Below, one piece after another: positions 1-12,000 of a stretch of DNA of 64,000 bases; the stretch's first letter is position 1; every line of letters begins with the position of its first letter. A model generated the notes under the pieces. The model ran no database searches, had not been told where the DNA came from, and saw nothing but the letters and a program-made list of their open reading frames with translations. The DNA is from Paractinoplanes brasiliensis (GTDB lineage Bacteria; Actinomycetota; Actinomycetes; Mycobacteriales; Micromonosporaceae), in the NCBI RefSeq assembly GCF_004362215.1, contig NZ_SNWR01000001.1, positions 496,001-560,000 of the forward strand. Direction: 5' to 3'. Both the position numbers and the translations under genes were made by a program.

Positions 1-3000
1 CCAGTGCCGCCACGTCGAGCTCCCCGTGGATCTCGTAGCCCCAGGGAACGTTGTAGGCCGGGTTGTCCGGGGCGAGCTGCCACAAAAACCACTGCCGCTC
101 CTGCGCGTGCGACGCGATCCCGGCCCGCCCCACCCGCGGAATCCGCTCGACCCCGCCACCATGCCGATCGACCAGCTCCGCCTGCGCCGCCACCGTCGGC
201 CGCGCGAACACCTCGTGCAACGCAACCTCGGCACCCAGCTCCGCACTCACCCGCATAGTGAGCCGGATAGCAAGCAGAGAATGCCCACCCAGAGCGAAAA
301 AGTCATCGTGCACACCAACCCGCTCGACACCCAGCAAGCTCTGCCAGACCTCAGCGACCCGCCGCTCCGTCTCAGTCCGAGGAGCCACCACCTCCCGACG
401 AGACAACTCCTGCGGCTCCACCAACGCCCGCCGATCCAGCTTCCCACCGGCCGTCATCGGCAACGCCGCCACCGCCACCACCACCACCGGCACCGCAACC
501 GCCGGCAACCGAGCAGCCAGATACTCCCGATCCGGCACCACCCCACCGGCCACCACCACATGCCCCACCAACTGCCGCCGATGCACACTCACCGCCGCCG
601 CCACCACCGCCGGATGGCCACGCAGAACCGCCTCCACCTCCTCCAACTCCACCCGCTGACCCAAAACCTTCACCTGCAGATCCCGACGACCCAAAAACTC
701 GATCTGACCATCCACCGTGTACCGGCCCAAATCACCGGTCCGATACAAACGACAACCCGCCCCACCAAACGGATCCGGCACAAACACCCCCGCCGTCAAA
801 CCCGGCCGCCGCACATAACCCCGACCCACACCCGGACCACCCACCACGATCTCCCCCACCGAACCCGGCGGAACCAGATCGAGCCCCTCATCCACCAGAT
901 ACACCCGGGCATTGCCATACGGACGCCCCAGCACCGGAGACGCGTGCGCGGCGATGTCCGCGCACGTTGTGTCGACAGTCGTCTCGGCCGGGCCGTAGAT
1001 GTTGTGGGCGGCCACCCCGGGCCGCGATTGCAGGGCCCGCCACAGGTCCGGCGGGACGGCCTCCCCGGCCGGCTCGAGCAGCCGCGGCGGGTACGGAGCG
1101 TCCAGCAGCCCCGCCTCCACCATCACCTGCACCTGCGACGTGGTGGCGCAGATGACGTCCACCGCCCGCTCCCGATCATGCGCCCGCTCCACCAGGTGGC
1201 GAGGGTCGCGGCCCTCCAGGCCGGAGAGGACGAGCAGCCGGTGGCCGCCGAGCAGCGGCAGAGTCTGTTCCAGGAAGAAATCGGAGATGAACGCCGACGT
1301 GCCGGTGACGACACGGGCGTGCTCGCCGACCCCGGCCCGGCGCAGCCGGGGCAGCAGCAGGCGCTCGGCGAAGTTGGCGAGGCCGCCGTGGTCCAGCATC
1401 ACGCCCTTGGGCCGGCCGGTCGAGCCGGAGGTGAACATGACCGACGCCAGGTCCCTCGCACCCACCGCTGGGAGGACGGCGTCACCATCCCCATCGGGCG
1501 GCAGGGCCGGCCACGGGCACGGCTCCCGCGACACCACCACGACCGGCGCCGCGTCCTCCACCATCGCAGCCAGCCGCATCGGCGGCAGGTCCGGGTCCAA
1601 CGGCAGGAACGCACCGCCCGCCTTCCACACCGCCCACACCGCCACCAGCGCATCCACCCCCGGCCGCAGGTGCAGACCGACGACGTCGCCACGACGTACG
1701 CCACCAGCCGCCAGGCGACGCGCGAACGCCTCACTACGCGCATCGAGCCCGGCGAACGTCAAGCTCTCCGCGTCCGACTCCACGGCGACCAGGTCCGGCC
1801 ACCACCGCGCACGCTCCCGCAGCAGCTCGTGCACCGGAACGTCGAACGCGGGAACCGCCGCATCGCCGGTCCACCCGGCGATCCGTTCACGCTCGGGGCC
1901 GTTCGCGGCCAGCAGCTCCGACACCGGCCCACCGGCTGCGGCCAGAAGGTCCGCGAACGTGCCCAGCAGATCCTCGGCCTCCTCCGGCCCGAGGATCGCG
2001 GTGCTGAACTCCAGGTTCAGGTGCAACCCCTCGGTCGTACGGGCGGTGCCCAGCAACAGGTCGAAGTGGTTGCCGCCACTCGCGATCGGCAGGTCCCCGA
2101 GGGTCAGCCCGTCGGCGCCCGGTTCGGCCGGGCCGTCGCCGGATCCGGCGTCCGGGGTGAACGAGAACAGGGTGCGGAACAGCGGGTTGACGCCGTCGGC
2201 ACGGTCGGGCGCGACCGCGCGGACCACGTGCTCGAACGGCGTCTCCTGGTGGGCGAACGCCGCCAGGACCACCGATCGGACCCGCCTCAGGTACGTCAGG
2301 AAATCCTCGGCCGGGTCGACGGTCACCCGTACCGCGAGGGTGTTGACGAAGAAGCCCACCACCGGCGCCAGGTCGGGGTGCGAACGCCCGGACACCGGCA
2401 CGCCGACGGTGACGTCCCGATCGCCCGAGCGGCGTGCGATCAGGAGGCAGTACACCGCCAGGTACAGCATGAACTCGGTGGCGCCCGCCTGGCCACGGAT
2501 CCGGTCGAGCCCGCTCAGACGGTCGGCCGGGATGAGCCGGGCGCACTCGTCGGCGGAGCCGGATCCCGCAGAGGGCTGGGGCCAGGACGACGTGGCGCCG
2601 TCGAGTGCCTCCCGCCAGTACGCGAGATCATCGTCCGCCCGGCCCGCCACCAGATCCCGGTGCCAGGCCGCGTAGTCGCCGTAGCGGACAGCCGGCGACG
2701 GCAGCACCGCACCGCGGTACAGCGCCCACAATTCCCGTTCGAGTATGCCGATCGACCACTCGTCGACGGCGACGTGGTGCGCGACGAACAGCACGACGTG
2801 CCGGTCCGCCGCCGTACGCCAGACATTGACCCGCAGCATCGGCCCCGTGGTGAGGTCGAACGGCTGCCGGGCCGCCCGCTCGACCAGCCCCGGCAGCTCG
2901 ACGTCACCTGCTCGCGAGAAGGACATCGCGCCCGGTTCGGCGGCGCCGACCATCGGCACGACCCGGCCGTCCGCGTCGAGGTGCAGGGTCGTCCGCAGCG

Positions 3001-6000
3001 ACTCGTGCCGTTCGAACAGGGTGTCCACCGCGCTGCCGAGCACGCCGAGGTCCAGCTCGCCCCGCACCTCGTAGCCCCAGGGAACGTTGTAGGCCGGGTT
3101 GTCCGGGGCGAGCTGCCACAAAAACCACTGCCGCTCCTGCGCGTGCGACGCGATCCCGGCCCGCTCCACCCGCGGAATCCGCTCGACCCCGCCACCATGC
3201 CGATCGACCAGCTCCGCCTGCGCCGCCACCGTCGGCCGCGCGAACACCTCGTGCAACGCAACCTCGGCACCCAGCTCCGCACTCACCCGCATAGTGAGCC
3301 GGATAGCCAGCAAAGAATGCCCGCCGAGAGCGAAAAAGTCGTCGTGCACACCAACCCGCTCGACACCGAGCAAGCTCTGCCAGACAGCCGCGATCCGCTG
3401 CTCGGTCTCCGTTCTCGGAGCCACCACCTCCCGGCGGGACAACTCCTGCGGCTCCACCAACGCCCGCCGATCCAGCTTCCCACCGGCCGTCATCGGCAAC
3501 GCCGCCACCGCCACCACCACCACCGGCACCGCAACCGCCGGCAACCGAGCAGCCAGATACTCCCGATCCGGCACCACCCCACCGGCCACCACCACATGCC
3601 CCACCAACTGCCGCCGATGCACACTCACCGCCGCCGCCACCACCGCCGGATGGCCACGCAGAACCGCCTCCACCTCCTCCAACTCCACCCGCTGACCCAA
3701 AACCTTCACCTGCAGATCCCGACGACCCAAAAACTCGATCTGACCATCCACCGTGTACCGGCCCAAATCACCGGTCCGATACAAACGACAACCCGCCCCA
3801 CCAAACGGATCCGGCACAAACACCCCCGCCGTCAAACCCGGCCGCCGCACATAACCCCGACCCACACCCGGACCACCCACCACGATCTCCCCCACCGAAC
3901 CCGGCGGAACCAGATCGAGCCCCTCATCCACCAGATACACGCGGACGTTCCCGTAGGGCCGGCCGATCAGGGGGGACTCGTGTGCCCCGATGTCCGCCAT
4001 GGTCGCGTCGACCGCCGTCTCGGCCGGGCCGTACGTGTTGTGGGCCCGCACGCCCGTACGGGATCGGAGTGCCTGCCACAGATCCGGCGGGCACACTTCC
4101 CCGCCGATCGCGATCACCCGCGGCGGGTACGGAGCATCCAGCAGCCCCGCCTCCACCATCACCTGCACCTGCGACGTGGTGGCACCGATGACCTCAACCG
4201 CGAGCTCCGGATCCTGCGCCCACGCCACCAACTGCCGCGGATCACGGCCCTCCGCACCGGAAACCACCACCAACCGGTGCCCGTCCAGCAGCGGCAGGAT
4301 CTGCTCCAGGAAGAAGTCCGAGATGAACGCCGACGACCCGGTCAGGACGCGCACGTTCGCACCGGTCCCGACGCCGCCGCTGCGCAGGCGTGGCAGCAGC
4401 AGGCACTCCGCGAAGTTGGCGAGGCCGCCGTGCTCGACCATCACACCCTTGGGCCGCCCCGTCGAACCGGACGTGAACATGACGTACGCCAGATCCCGCG
4501 CACCCACCCGGGGCAGGACCGCGTCCCCGTCACCATCGGGCGGCAACGACGGCCACACACAGGGCTCCCGCGACACCACCACGACCGGCGCCGCGTCCTC
4601 CACCATCGCAGCCAGCCGCGCCGCCGGCAGGTCCGGGTCCAACGGCAGGAACGCACCACCCGCCTTCCACACCGCCCACACCGCCACCACCGCATCAACA
4701 CCCGGCCGCAGGTGCAGACCGACGACGTCGCCACGACGTACGCCACCAGCCGCCAGGCGACGCGCCAGCGCCTCACTACGCGCATCGAGCCCGCCGAACG
4801 TCAGACGCTCCCCACCCGACTCCACCGCCACCGCGTCCGGCCACCATTGCGCGCGCTCCCGCAGCAGCTCGTGCACGGGGGCGGCGGCCGCGGGCGCGTC
4901 CGTGCCCCGCCAGGCGGTGAGCAGCCGGGTCTGCTCCGGGTCGAGCAGGACGGACGCACGGTGATGGGTCTCCCCGGCCCGTACCATTGCGTCCAGCACC
5001 CGCAGGTGGAGGTCGCGCACCTGGCCGACCTGGCCGTCGGTGAGGTCCCGGAGGGAGTAGCCGATCTCCAGGAGCAGCCCGCCGGCGTCGAGGTCGTGGC
5101 TGACGGTCACGTCCAGCGGGAAGTTGGTGCGCGCCACGCCGGGCTGCACCTCGGCCGGGTCCCGGTCGAGCGTGCCGTCCACGGTGAGCCGCGCGATCCG
5201 GTGGAAGTTGTTGTAGGTGAAGTTGGTCTCGACCAGCGGTGTGTCGCGGCCGAACTCCCGCTGGAGCAGGGCCATCGGGTAGCGGCGGCGCGGCAGCAGG
5301 TCCCGCTCGGCGCGCAGGACGCCGCGGACCAGGTCCAGCCAGCTGCCCTCGGACAGCCGCACCCGCAACGGCACCGTGTTGAGGAAGAGCCCGCGCGCCT
5401 CGGCACCGTCCGGCTCCTCCAGGCGCCCGTTCACCGTCGTGCCGATGAGAACGTCGGTGGACCCGGTGACCAGGCCGATCACCTTGAGATGGGCGGCGAG
5501 CACGACCGTCTTGAGGGGCACTGCGGCGCGCCGGGCGAACTCCTCCAGCGCCGCCAGCAGCTCGGCGGAGATCGGGGTGGTCAGGGCGCCATGGCCGGCG
5601 GCCTCGTCGCGGTCGTGTCGCTCCTGCGGCCGTACGACGAGGGCGGGACCGCCGGACCAGCGGGGCATCCGCCCAGCGGGAGCATCGGCGAGCCGGTCCC
5701 GCCAGAACTCCGCGATCTCCGGCGAGCCGGCCGCCGCCCGTTCCGCGGCGACGAAGTCCCGGTAGAGCGACCGGAGCGGCTCGGCCGGCGGCTGGTCACC
5801 GGCGAGCAGCCGCCGGTACAGGTCGGTGATCTCCGAGATGGTGGAGACCATGCTCCAGCCGTCCAGGATCGCGTGATGCTCGGTGATGGTCCACTGGAAC
5901 GCCTGGTCGGACAGCACGTGCACGGCCATCCGGAACAGGGGCGCCACGGACAGGTCGAACCGGGCGTGCTGCTGCTCGCGGACGTACTCGCCCAGCGGAC

Positions 6001-9000
6001 CGGCCGATCCTCCGCGGAGGTCGACGACGGTGAACGGCACCTCGACGGCGCTGTGCACCAGCTGCATCGGCTCGCCGAACCCGGCCAGGTCGAACGAGGT
6101 GCGCAGCACCGGATGCCGGGCCACCACCCGGTCGACCGCCTCCCGGAAGCACGCCTCGTCGAACCGGCCGGCCAGGCGCAGCGTCTCGACGTTGTGGTAC
6201 GGATTGCGGGCCCGGTCGCGCTCCATCTCGAAGACCATGCCGACCTGCAGCTGGGCCATCGGATAGGCGTCGGCCAGCCCGGCCGGCAGCAGCGCCCGGT
6301 CCTCCGGAGCGACCAGGGAGAACGGCTGGGTCGCCGGCACCTCGGGGCGGATGGTCAGGTCCAGGACCGAGGCCTGTTCGGCGAGCGTCGGTGCGTCGAG
6401 GACCTGCTGGAGCTCGAGGGTGAGCCCGGCATCCCGGGCCCGGCCGACGATCTGGATGCTGCGGATGGAGTCGCCGCCGAGGGCGAAGAAGTTGTCGTGC
6501 CGGCCCACCCGGTCGACGCCCAGCACCTGGCGCCAGATGCCGGCCAGGGTCTCCTCGACGTCGCCGCTCGGCGGTACGTACCGCTGCTCCAGCGACGGCC
6601 GGTCGGTCCCCGGTTCCGGCAGCGCCCGCCGGTCGACCTTGCCCTGCGGGGTCAGCGGAAGGGCGGCCAGGGCGACGAAGTGGCGCGGGATCATGTAGTC
6701 CGGCAGGCCCCGGCCGAGCCAGGCCCGCAGCTCGTCGGCGGTCGGCGCACCCGTCCCGGCCGGGTCCGGCACCAGGTAGGCGACCAGCTCGGTGCGGCCC
6801 TCCGGGTCGGCGTGCGGAACGACGGCGGCTTCGAGGAGCCGCGGGTGGGTGGCAAGCGCGTTCTCGATCTCCCCGGTCTCGATCCGGTACCCGCGGATCT
6901 TGACCTGGGTGTCGGCCCGCCCGAGGTACTCCAGGCTCCCCTGCGCGTTCCATCGGGCCAGGTCGCCGCTGCGGTACAGGCGCGCGCCGGGGGTGCCGGA
7001 CAGGTGGTCGGGCACGAACCGCCCGGCGGTCAGCGCCGGCCGGCCGACGTAGCCGCGGGCCAGCCCGGCGCCCGAGATGTACAGCTCGCCGGTGACGCCG
7101 ACCGGGCTGGGCACGCCGTCGCGGTCCAGGACGTGCGCGCCGAGGTCCGGCAGCGGCCGGCCGATCCGGCTGACCGTTCCCTCCACGTGGCCGGCATCCA
7201 GCTCCAGGTACGTGACGTGGACGGTGGTCTCCGTGATGCCGTACATGTTCACCAGCAGCGGGGACGTGTAGCCGTGCCGGGACGCCCAGCGGCGTACCGA
7301 CGGGCGGTGCAGGGCCTCGCCGCCGAAGACCACCACCCGCAGCGCGAGGTCGCCGCCGGCCCGCTCGTCCACCGTCTCGAACTGGCGGAACGCGGACGGT
7401 GTCTGGCTGAGGACGGTCACCCGTTCGTCGCGGACGAGCTGGTGGAACGCGTCGGCGTCGCGGCTCACCGCGTACGGCACCACCACGACCCGGCCGCCGC
7501 TGGTGAGCGCGCCCCACAGCTCCCACACCGAGAAGTCGAACGCGAAGCTGTGGAACAGCGACCACACGTCGCCGGGGCCGAACGGCAGGTGCTCGCGGAC
7601 GCCGCGGATCAGCCGCACCACGTTGCGATGGCTCACGGTCGTCCCCTTCGGGCGGCCGGTCGACCCGGATGTGAAGATCACGTAGCAGCCACTGTCCGGA
7701 TCGACCGCGGGAAGGACCGCGTCACCGGGATCCGTGTCGCCGGCGAGGTCGACCAGGGCCCAGGGGCCGCCCGGCACCCGGGACGCGGTGGCCGCGTGCA
7801 CCACCACCAGCGGCGCCGCGACGTCGCGCAGCATGAACTCCATCCGCTCGGCGGGGAACGCCGTGTCCAGGGGCACGTACACCCCACCGGCCCGCACCAC
7901 GGCCAGGCAGGCCACCACGGTCTCCCACGACCGGTCCAAGCAGACGCCGACGCACACCTCGGGGCCGACGCCGAGGCGGCGCAGCCGGCGGGCCAGCCGG
8001 TCGCTGCGCTCATCCAGCTCCCGGTAGGTCAGGGAGGTTTCGCCGCCGGTCAGCGCCACCGCGTCCGGCCGCGCGCGGGTCGCGGCTGCCACCAGCTCGT
8101 GCACTGTCGTCGCACTCGGGACGGGCGAGGCCGGCAGCGACCACGCCGCAACCTGTCCGGCCTCCCGGCCGGAGGCGAGTGCGAAGGTGGTGTGCCGCGA
8201 CGACGGGCCGGCGGTCATCGCCCGCAGGCAGCGCACGTGATAGTCGCGCAGGAGTGTCACCTGGTCGGCGGTGAGCTTGCGGGTGTCGTACTCGAGCTCC
8301 AGGCGCAGCCCGGAAGCTCCGGCTTCCCTGCTCACCGAGACGAGCAGCGGAAGGCTCGTGCGTGACGAGCCCGACGGGCCCTGTCCGGCCGCGTCGATGC
8401 GCCACCCGCCCGTACCGTCGGCCAGGTCGCCGAAGCGGTGGAAGTCGTTGTACACGAAACCCGCCTCGAACAGCGACGCGCGGCCGAGCTCGCGTTGCAG
8501 GGCCGCCATCGGGTAGCGGCGGTGCGGCATGACCTCGTGCTCGGCGTCGAGGACGGCCCCGGCGAGGTCGCGCCAGCTTCCGTCCGGGAGCGTGACCCGG
8601 AACGGCAGGGTGTTGAGGAAGAGGCCGCACACCTCGGCGCCGTCCGCCTCTTCCAGGCGCCCGTGCGAGGAGAGGCCGATTGTGACGTCCCGGCCGCCGG
8701 TGACCGCGGCGACCACGCGCAGGTGAGCGGCGAGCACCGCGGTCTTGAACGGGACGCCGGCCCGGCGGGCGAACTCCTCGATGTCCGCGCGCAGGTCGTC
8801 GCCGAGCGGGGTGACCAGCGAGCCGTGGCCCAGTGCCTCGTCCCGGTCGTGGCGCTCGCCCGGCAGCGTTTCGCCGAGCGTGCCGTGGCCGGTGACCGAC
8901 CAGCGGGGCAGCGGGCTCCCGTCGCTGCCGGCCAGGTGGTCGCGCCAGTAGTCGCGCGTCGCCGGGCTGCGCAGCGCCTCACGTTCCGCCGCGATGAAGT

Positions 9001-12000
9001 CCCGGTAGAGCGAGCGCAGCGGGGCGGCGCCGGGGTCGCGCCCGGCGAGAAGCTCCTCGTGCAAGGAGGTGATCTCGGAAAGCATGGAGGTCAGGCTCCA
9101 GCCGTCGAGGACGGCGTGGTGTTCGGTGACCGTCCACTGGAACGTCGTGTCGGACAGCAGGTGGACGGCCATCCGGCAGAGCGGCGCCTCGGTCAGGTCC
9201 AGCGGCGTGCCGCGCTGTTCGCGGAGGTGCTCGTCGATGACGGCCCGTTGCCTTTCCGCCGGTTCGCCGCGCAGGTCGCGGACGGTGAACGGGATCTCGG
9301 CGGCGGGGTGGACCAGTTGCAGGGGCTCGCTGAAGCGGCTCATCGCAAAAGAGGTGCGCAGGACCGGGTGCCGGGCGGTCACCCGGGCGAGTGCCTCGCG
9401 GAAGCACGCCTCGTCGAACGATCCGGTCAGCCGCATGGTGTGGACGTTGTGGTAGGGGCTGCGGCCGGGGTCGCGCTCCATCTCGTACACCATGCCTGCC
9501 TGCAGCTCCGACATCGGGTACGCGTCCGCCAGGCCGTCCGGCAGCAGCTTCCGGTCGTCCTCGGTGACGAGCGAGAACGCCTCGGACCGGGGTCCCGCCG
9601 TGCTCTGAGCGAGGGCGGCAGCGAAACCGGCCGGGGTCGGATCGGCCAGCAGGGCCGCCATCCCGGCGGTCAGTCCCGCCTCCCGGACCAGCCCGAGGAC
9701 CTGGATGCTGCGGATGGAGTCGCCACCGAGGTCGAAGAAGTTGTCGTGCCGGCCGACCCGATCCACGCCCAGCACCCGGCACCAGATCTCGGCCAGCAAC
9801 TCCTCGACCGGCCCCTCCGGCGCCACGTACTCCTGCGCCGCTTCCGGCCGGACCGACTCCGGATCCGGCAACGCGCGGCGGTCCACCTTCGCCCGCGGCG
9901 TCAACGGCAGAGCGTCCAGAAAGACGAACAAGCGCGGAACCATGTACGCCGGAAGCCGGGCGCCCAGCCACGACCGCGCCTCACCGGACGACAGACCCCC
10001 GCCGTCCGCCACCAGGTAGGCCACCAGGTCCCCGCGCGCGGCGACCACCACGCATTCCCGGACGTCCGGGTGCCCGCGCAGGGCGGCCTCGACCTCGCCC
10101 AGCTCCACCCGGTAGCCGCGGACCTTGACCATGTGGTCGGTACGGCCCAGGAATTCCACCAGGCCGTCCACCGACCACCGGCCGCGGTCCCCGGTGCGAT
10201 AGAGGCGTTCCCCGGCCCGGTACGGATGCGGCACGAACCGCTCGGCGGTCATCGCCGGGCCGAGGTACCCGCGCGCCAGGCAGGGACCCGACACGTACAA
10301 CTCGCCCGCAGAGCCCACCGGCACCGGCAACCCGGCCTCGTCGAGAACCCACACCTGGGTGTTGACCAGGGGCAGCCCCAACGGCAACGCACCCGCCGGC
10401 ACCGAGCCCCGCCGGTACACACCGCACACCGAGAACGTGGTCGTCTCCGTCGGCCCCCAGCAGTTGACCACCTCCAGATCCGGGCAGCGGTCCAGGATCC
10501 GCGTCACGTGCCCCGGCGAGACGGTCTCGCTGCCGGTCAGCAGGCGGCGCAGGCCGTCGAACATGCCCGGCTCGTGGTCGACCAGCAACGCGAACAGGGA
10601 CGCCGTCGCGTGCAGCACGGTCACGTCGAACCGGGCGACCCATGCCGCGATCTCCTGCGGCCCGAACCGAACCGCCGGCGGCAGTGCCAACCGGCCACCA
10701 CCGGCCAGCGGCGCCCACACCTCGAACGTGGACACGTCGAACGAGGCGGGCGCGATCTGCAGCAGGGTGTCGCCGGCCGGCACCGTCATGGCGTCGCCGG
10801 CGTGCATCAGCTCGCTGACGTTGCGGTGCCGGGTCACCACTCCCTTGGGCTGCCCGGTCGACCCGGACGTGAAGATCACGTAACAGCCGTGGTCCGGCCC
10901 GGCACCGCCCGGGAGGTCGTCGGCGTCGCCGTCGGCCCACAGCTGTTCGCCGGCCACGAGCTGCTGCCAAGGGCCCTCGGGAACGGCGTCGCCGGCGGTG
11001 AGCACGAGCGGCACCCGGGCCCGGGTGAGCATGAACCGTAGCCGGTCGGCCGGGAGGTCGGGGTCGAGCGGCACGTACATGCCGCCCGCCTTGAGCACGG
11101 CCAGCCAGCTGGTCACCATCGCGACCGAACGGCGGACGGCGACGCCGACCGCGGTGTCGGGGCCGACGCCGAGGTCCCGCAGCCGCCGCGCCATCCGGTT
11201 GGCCCGCGCGTTCAGTTCGCCGTACGTCAGCGACCCGGTCTCGGTCACGAGCGCCACCGCGTCCGGCGCCTCGGCGGCACGCCGTTCCACGAGCCGGTGC
11301 ACGGGGTCCGCAGGCACGTCGGCGGTCCGCGAGTTCCAGGACTCCAGCAGCGCGCGCTCGCCGCCGCCCAGCAGGGGTACCCATCGATGTCCGGCGGTCG
11401 GATCCGCCGCCATCGCGGTCATCACACGGACGTAGTGGTCGCGCAGGACGGCGATCTGCACGGCCGGGAACGCCCGTGCGTCGTACTCCATCTCCAGGCT
11501 CAGACCGCCGGTTGCGGGATCGCGGCCCACCGCGACGACCAGCGCGAAGTGCGTACGGGAGACGTCGGTGAGATCGTCCCCGCCGTCGGCCGCCGCGACC
11601 GGGATCTGCTGGAAATCGGTGTAGACGAAGTTGGTCTCGAACAGCTGCGAGCCGCCAAGCTCCCGCTGGAGCGCGGCCATCGGGTAGCGCTGGTGCGGCA
11701 GCAGCGCGCTCTCCGCGTCGAAGACCGCCCCGATCAGGTCGCGCCAGCTGCCGACCGGCAGCTCCAGCCGGAACGGCACGGTGTTGACGAAGAGGCCGCA
11801 CACATCGGCGCCGCCCTCCTCCTCCAGCCGCCCGTTCGCGGTGAGGCCGGCGACGACATCGGCGGAGCCGGTGACCAGGCTCATCACCTTCATGTGGGCG
11901 GCCAGCAGCACCGATTTGAGCGGCACCCGGCAGGTGCGGGCCAGGTCCCGCAGCCGGGGAACCAGATCGGCCGGCAGCGGGCTGATCAGCGAGCCCGGGC

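Noticed and set aside
2740..2790. HHVAVDE in place of HHxxxDG in the C domain of module 6, considered as inactivation
   Set aside because: Both histidines and the Asp are kept. I recall Glu at the Gly position in working C domains, so there is no good ground to call it dead.
26..8365. Very long plus-strand open frame (2,779 codons) opposite the synthetase
   Set aside because: It is rich in Arg, His, Pro and Gln, has no domain motifs and lies exactly antisense to clear C-A-T modules. It is a by-product of high GC3 in the minus-strand gene.
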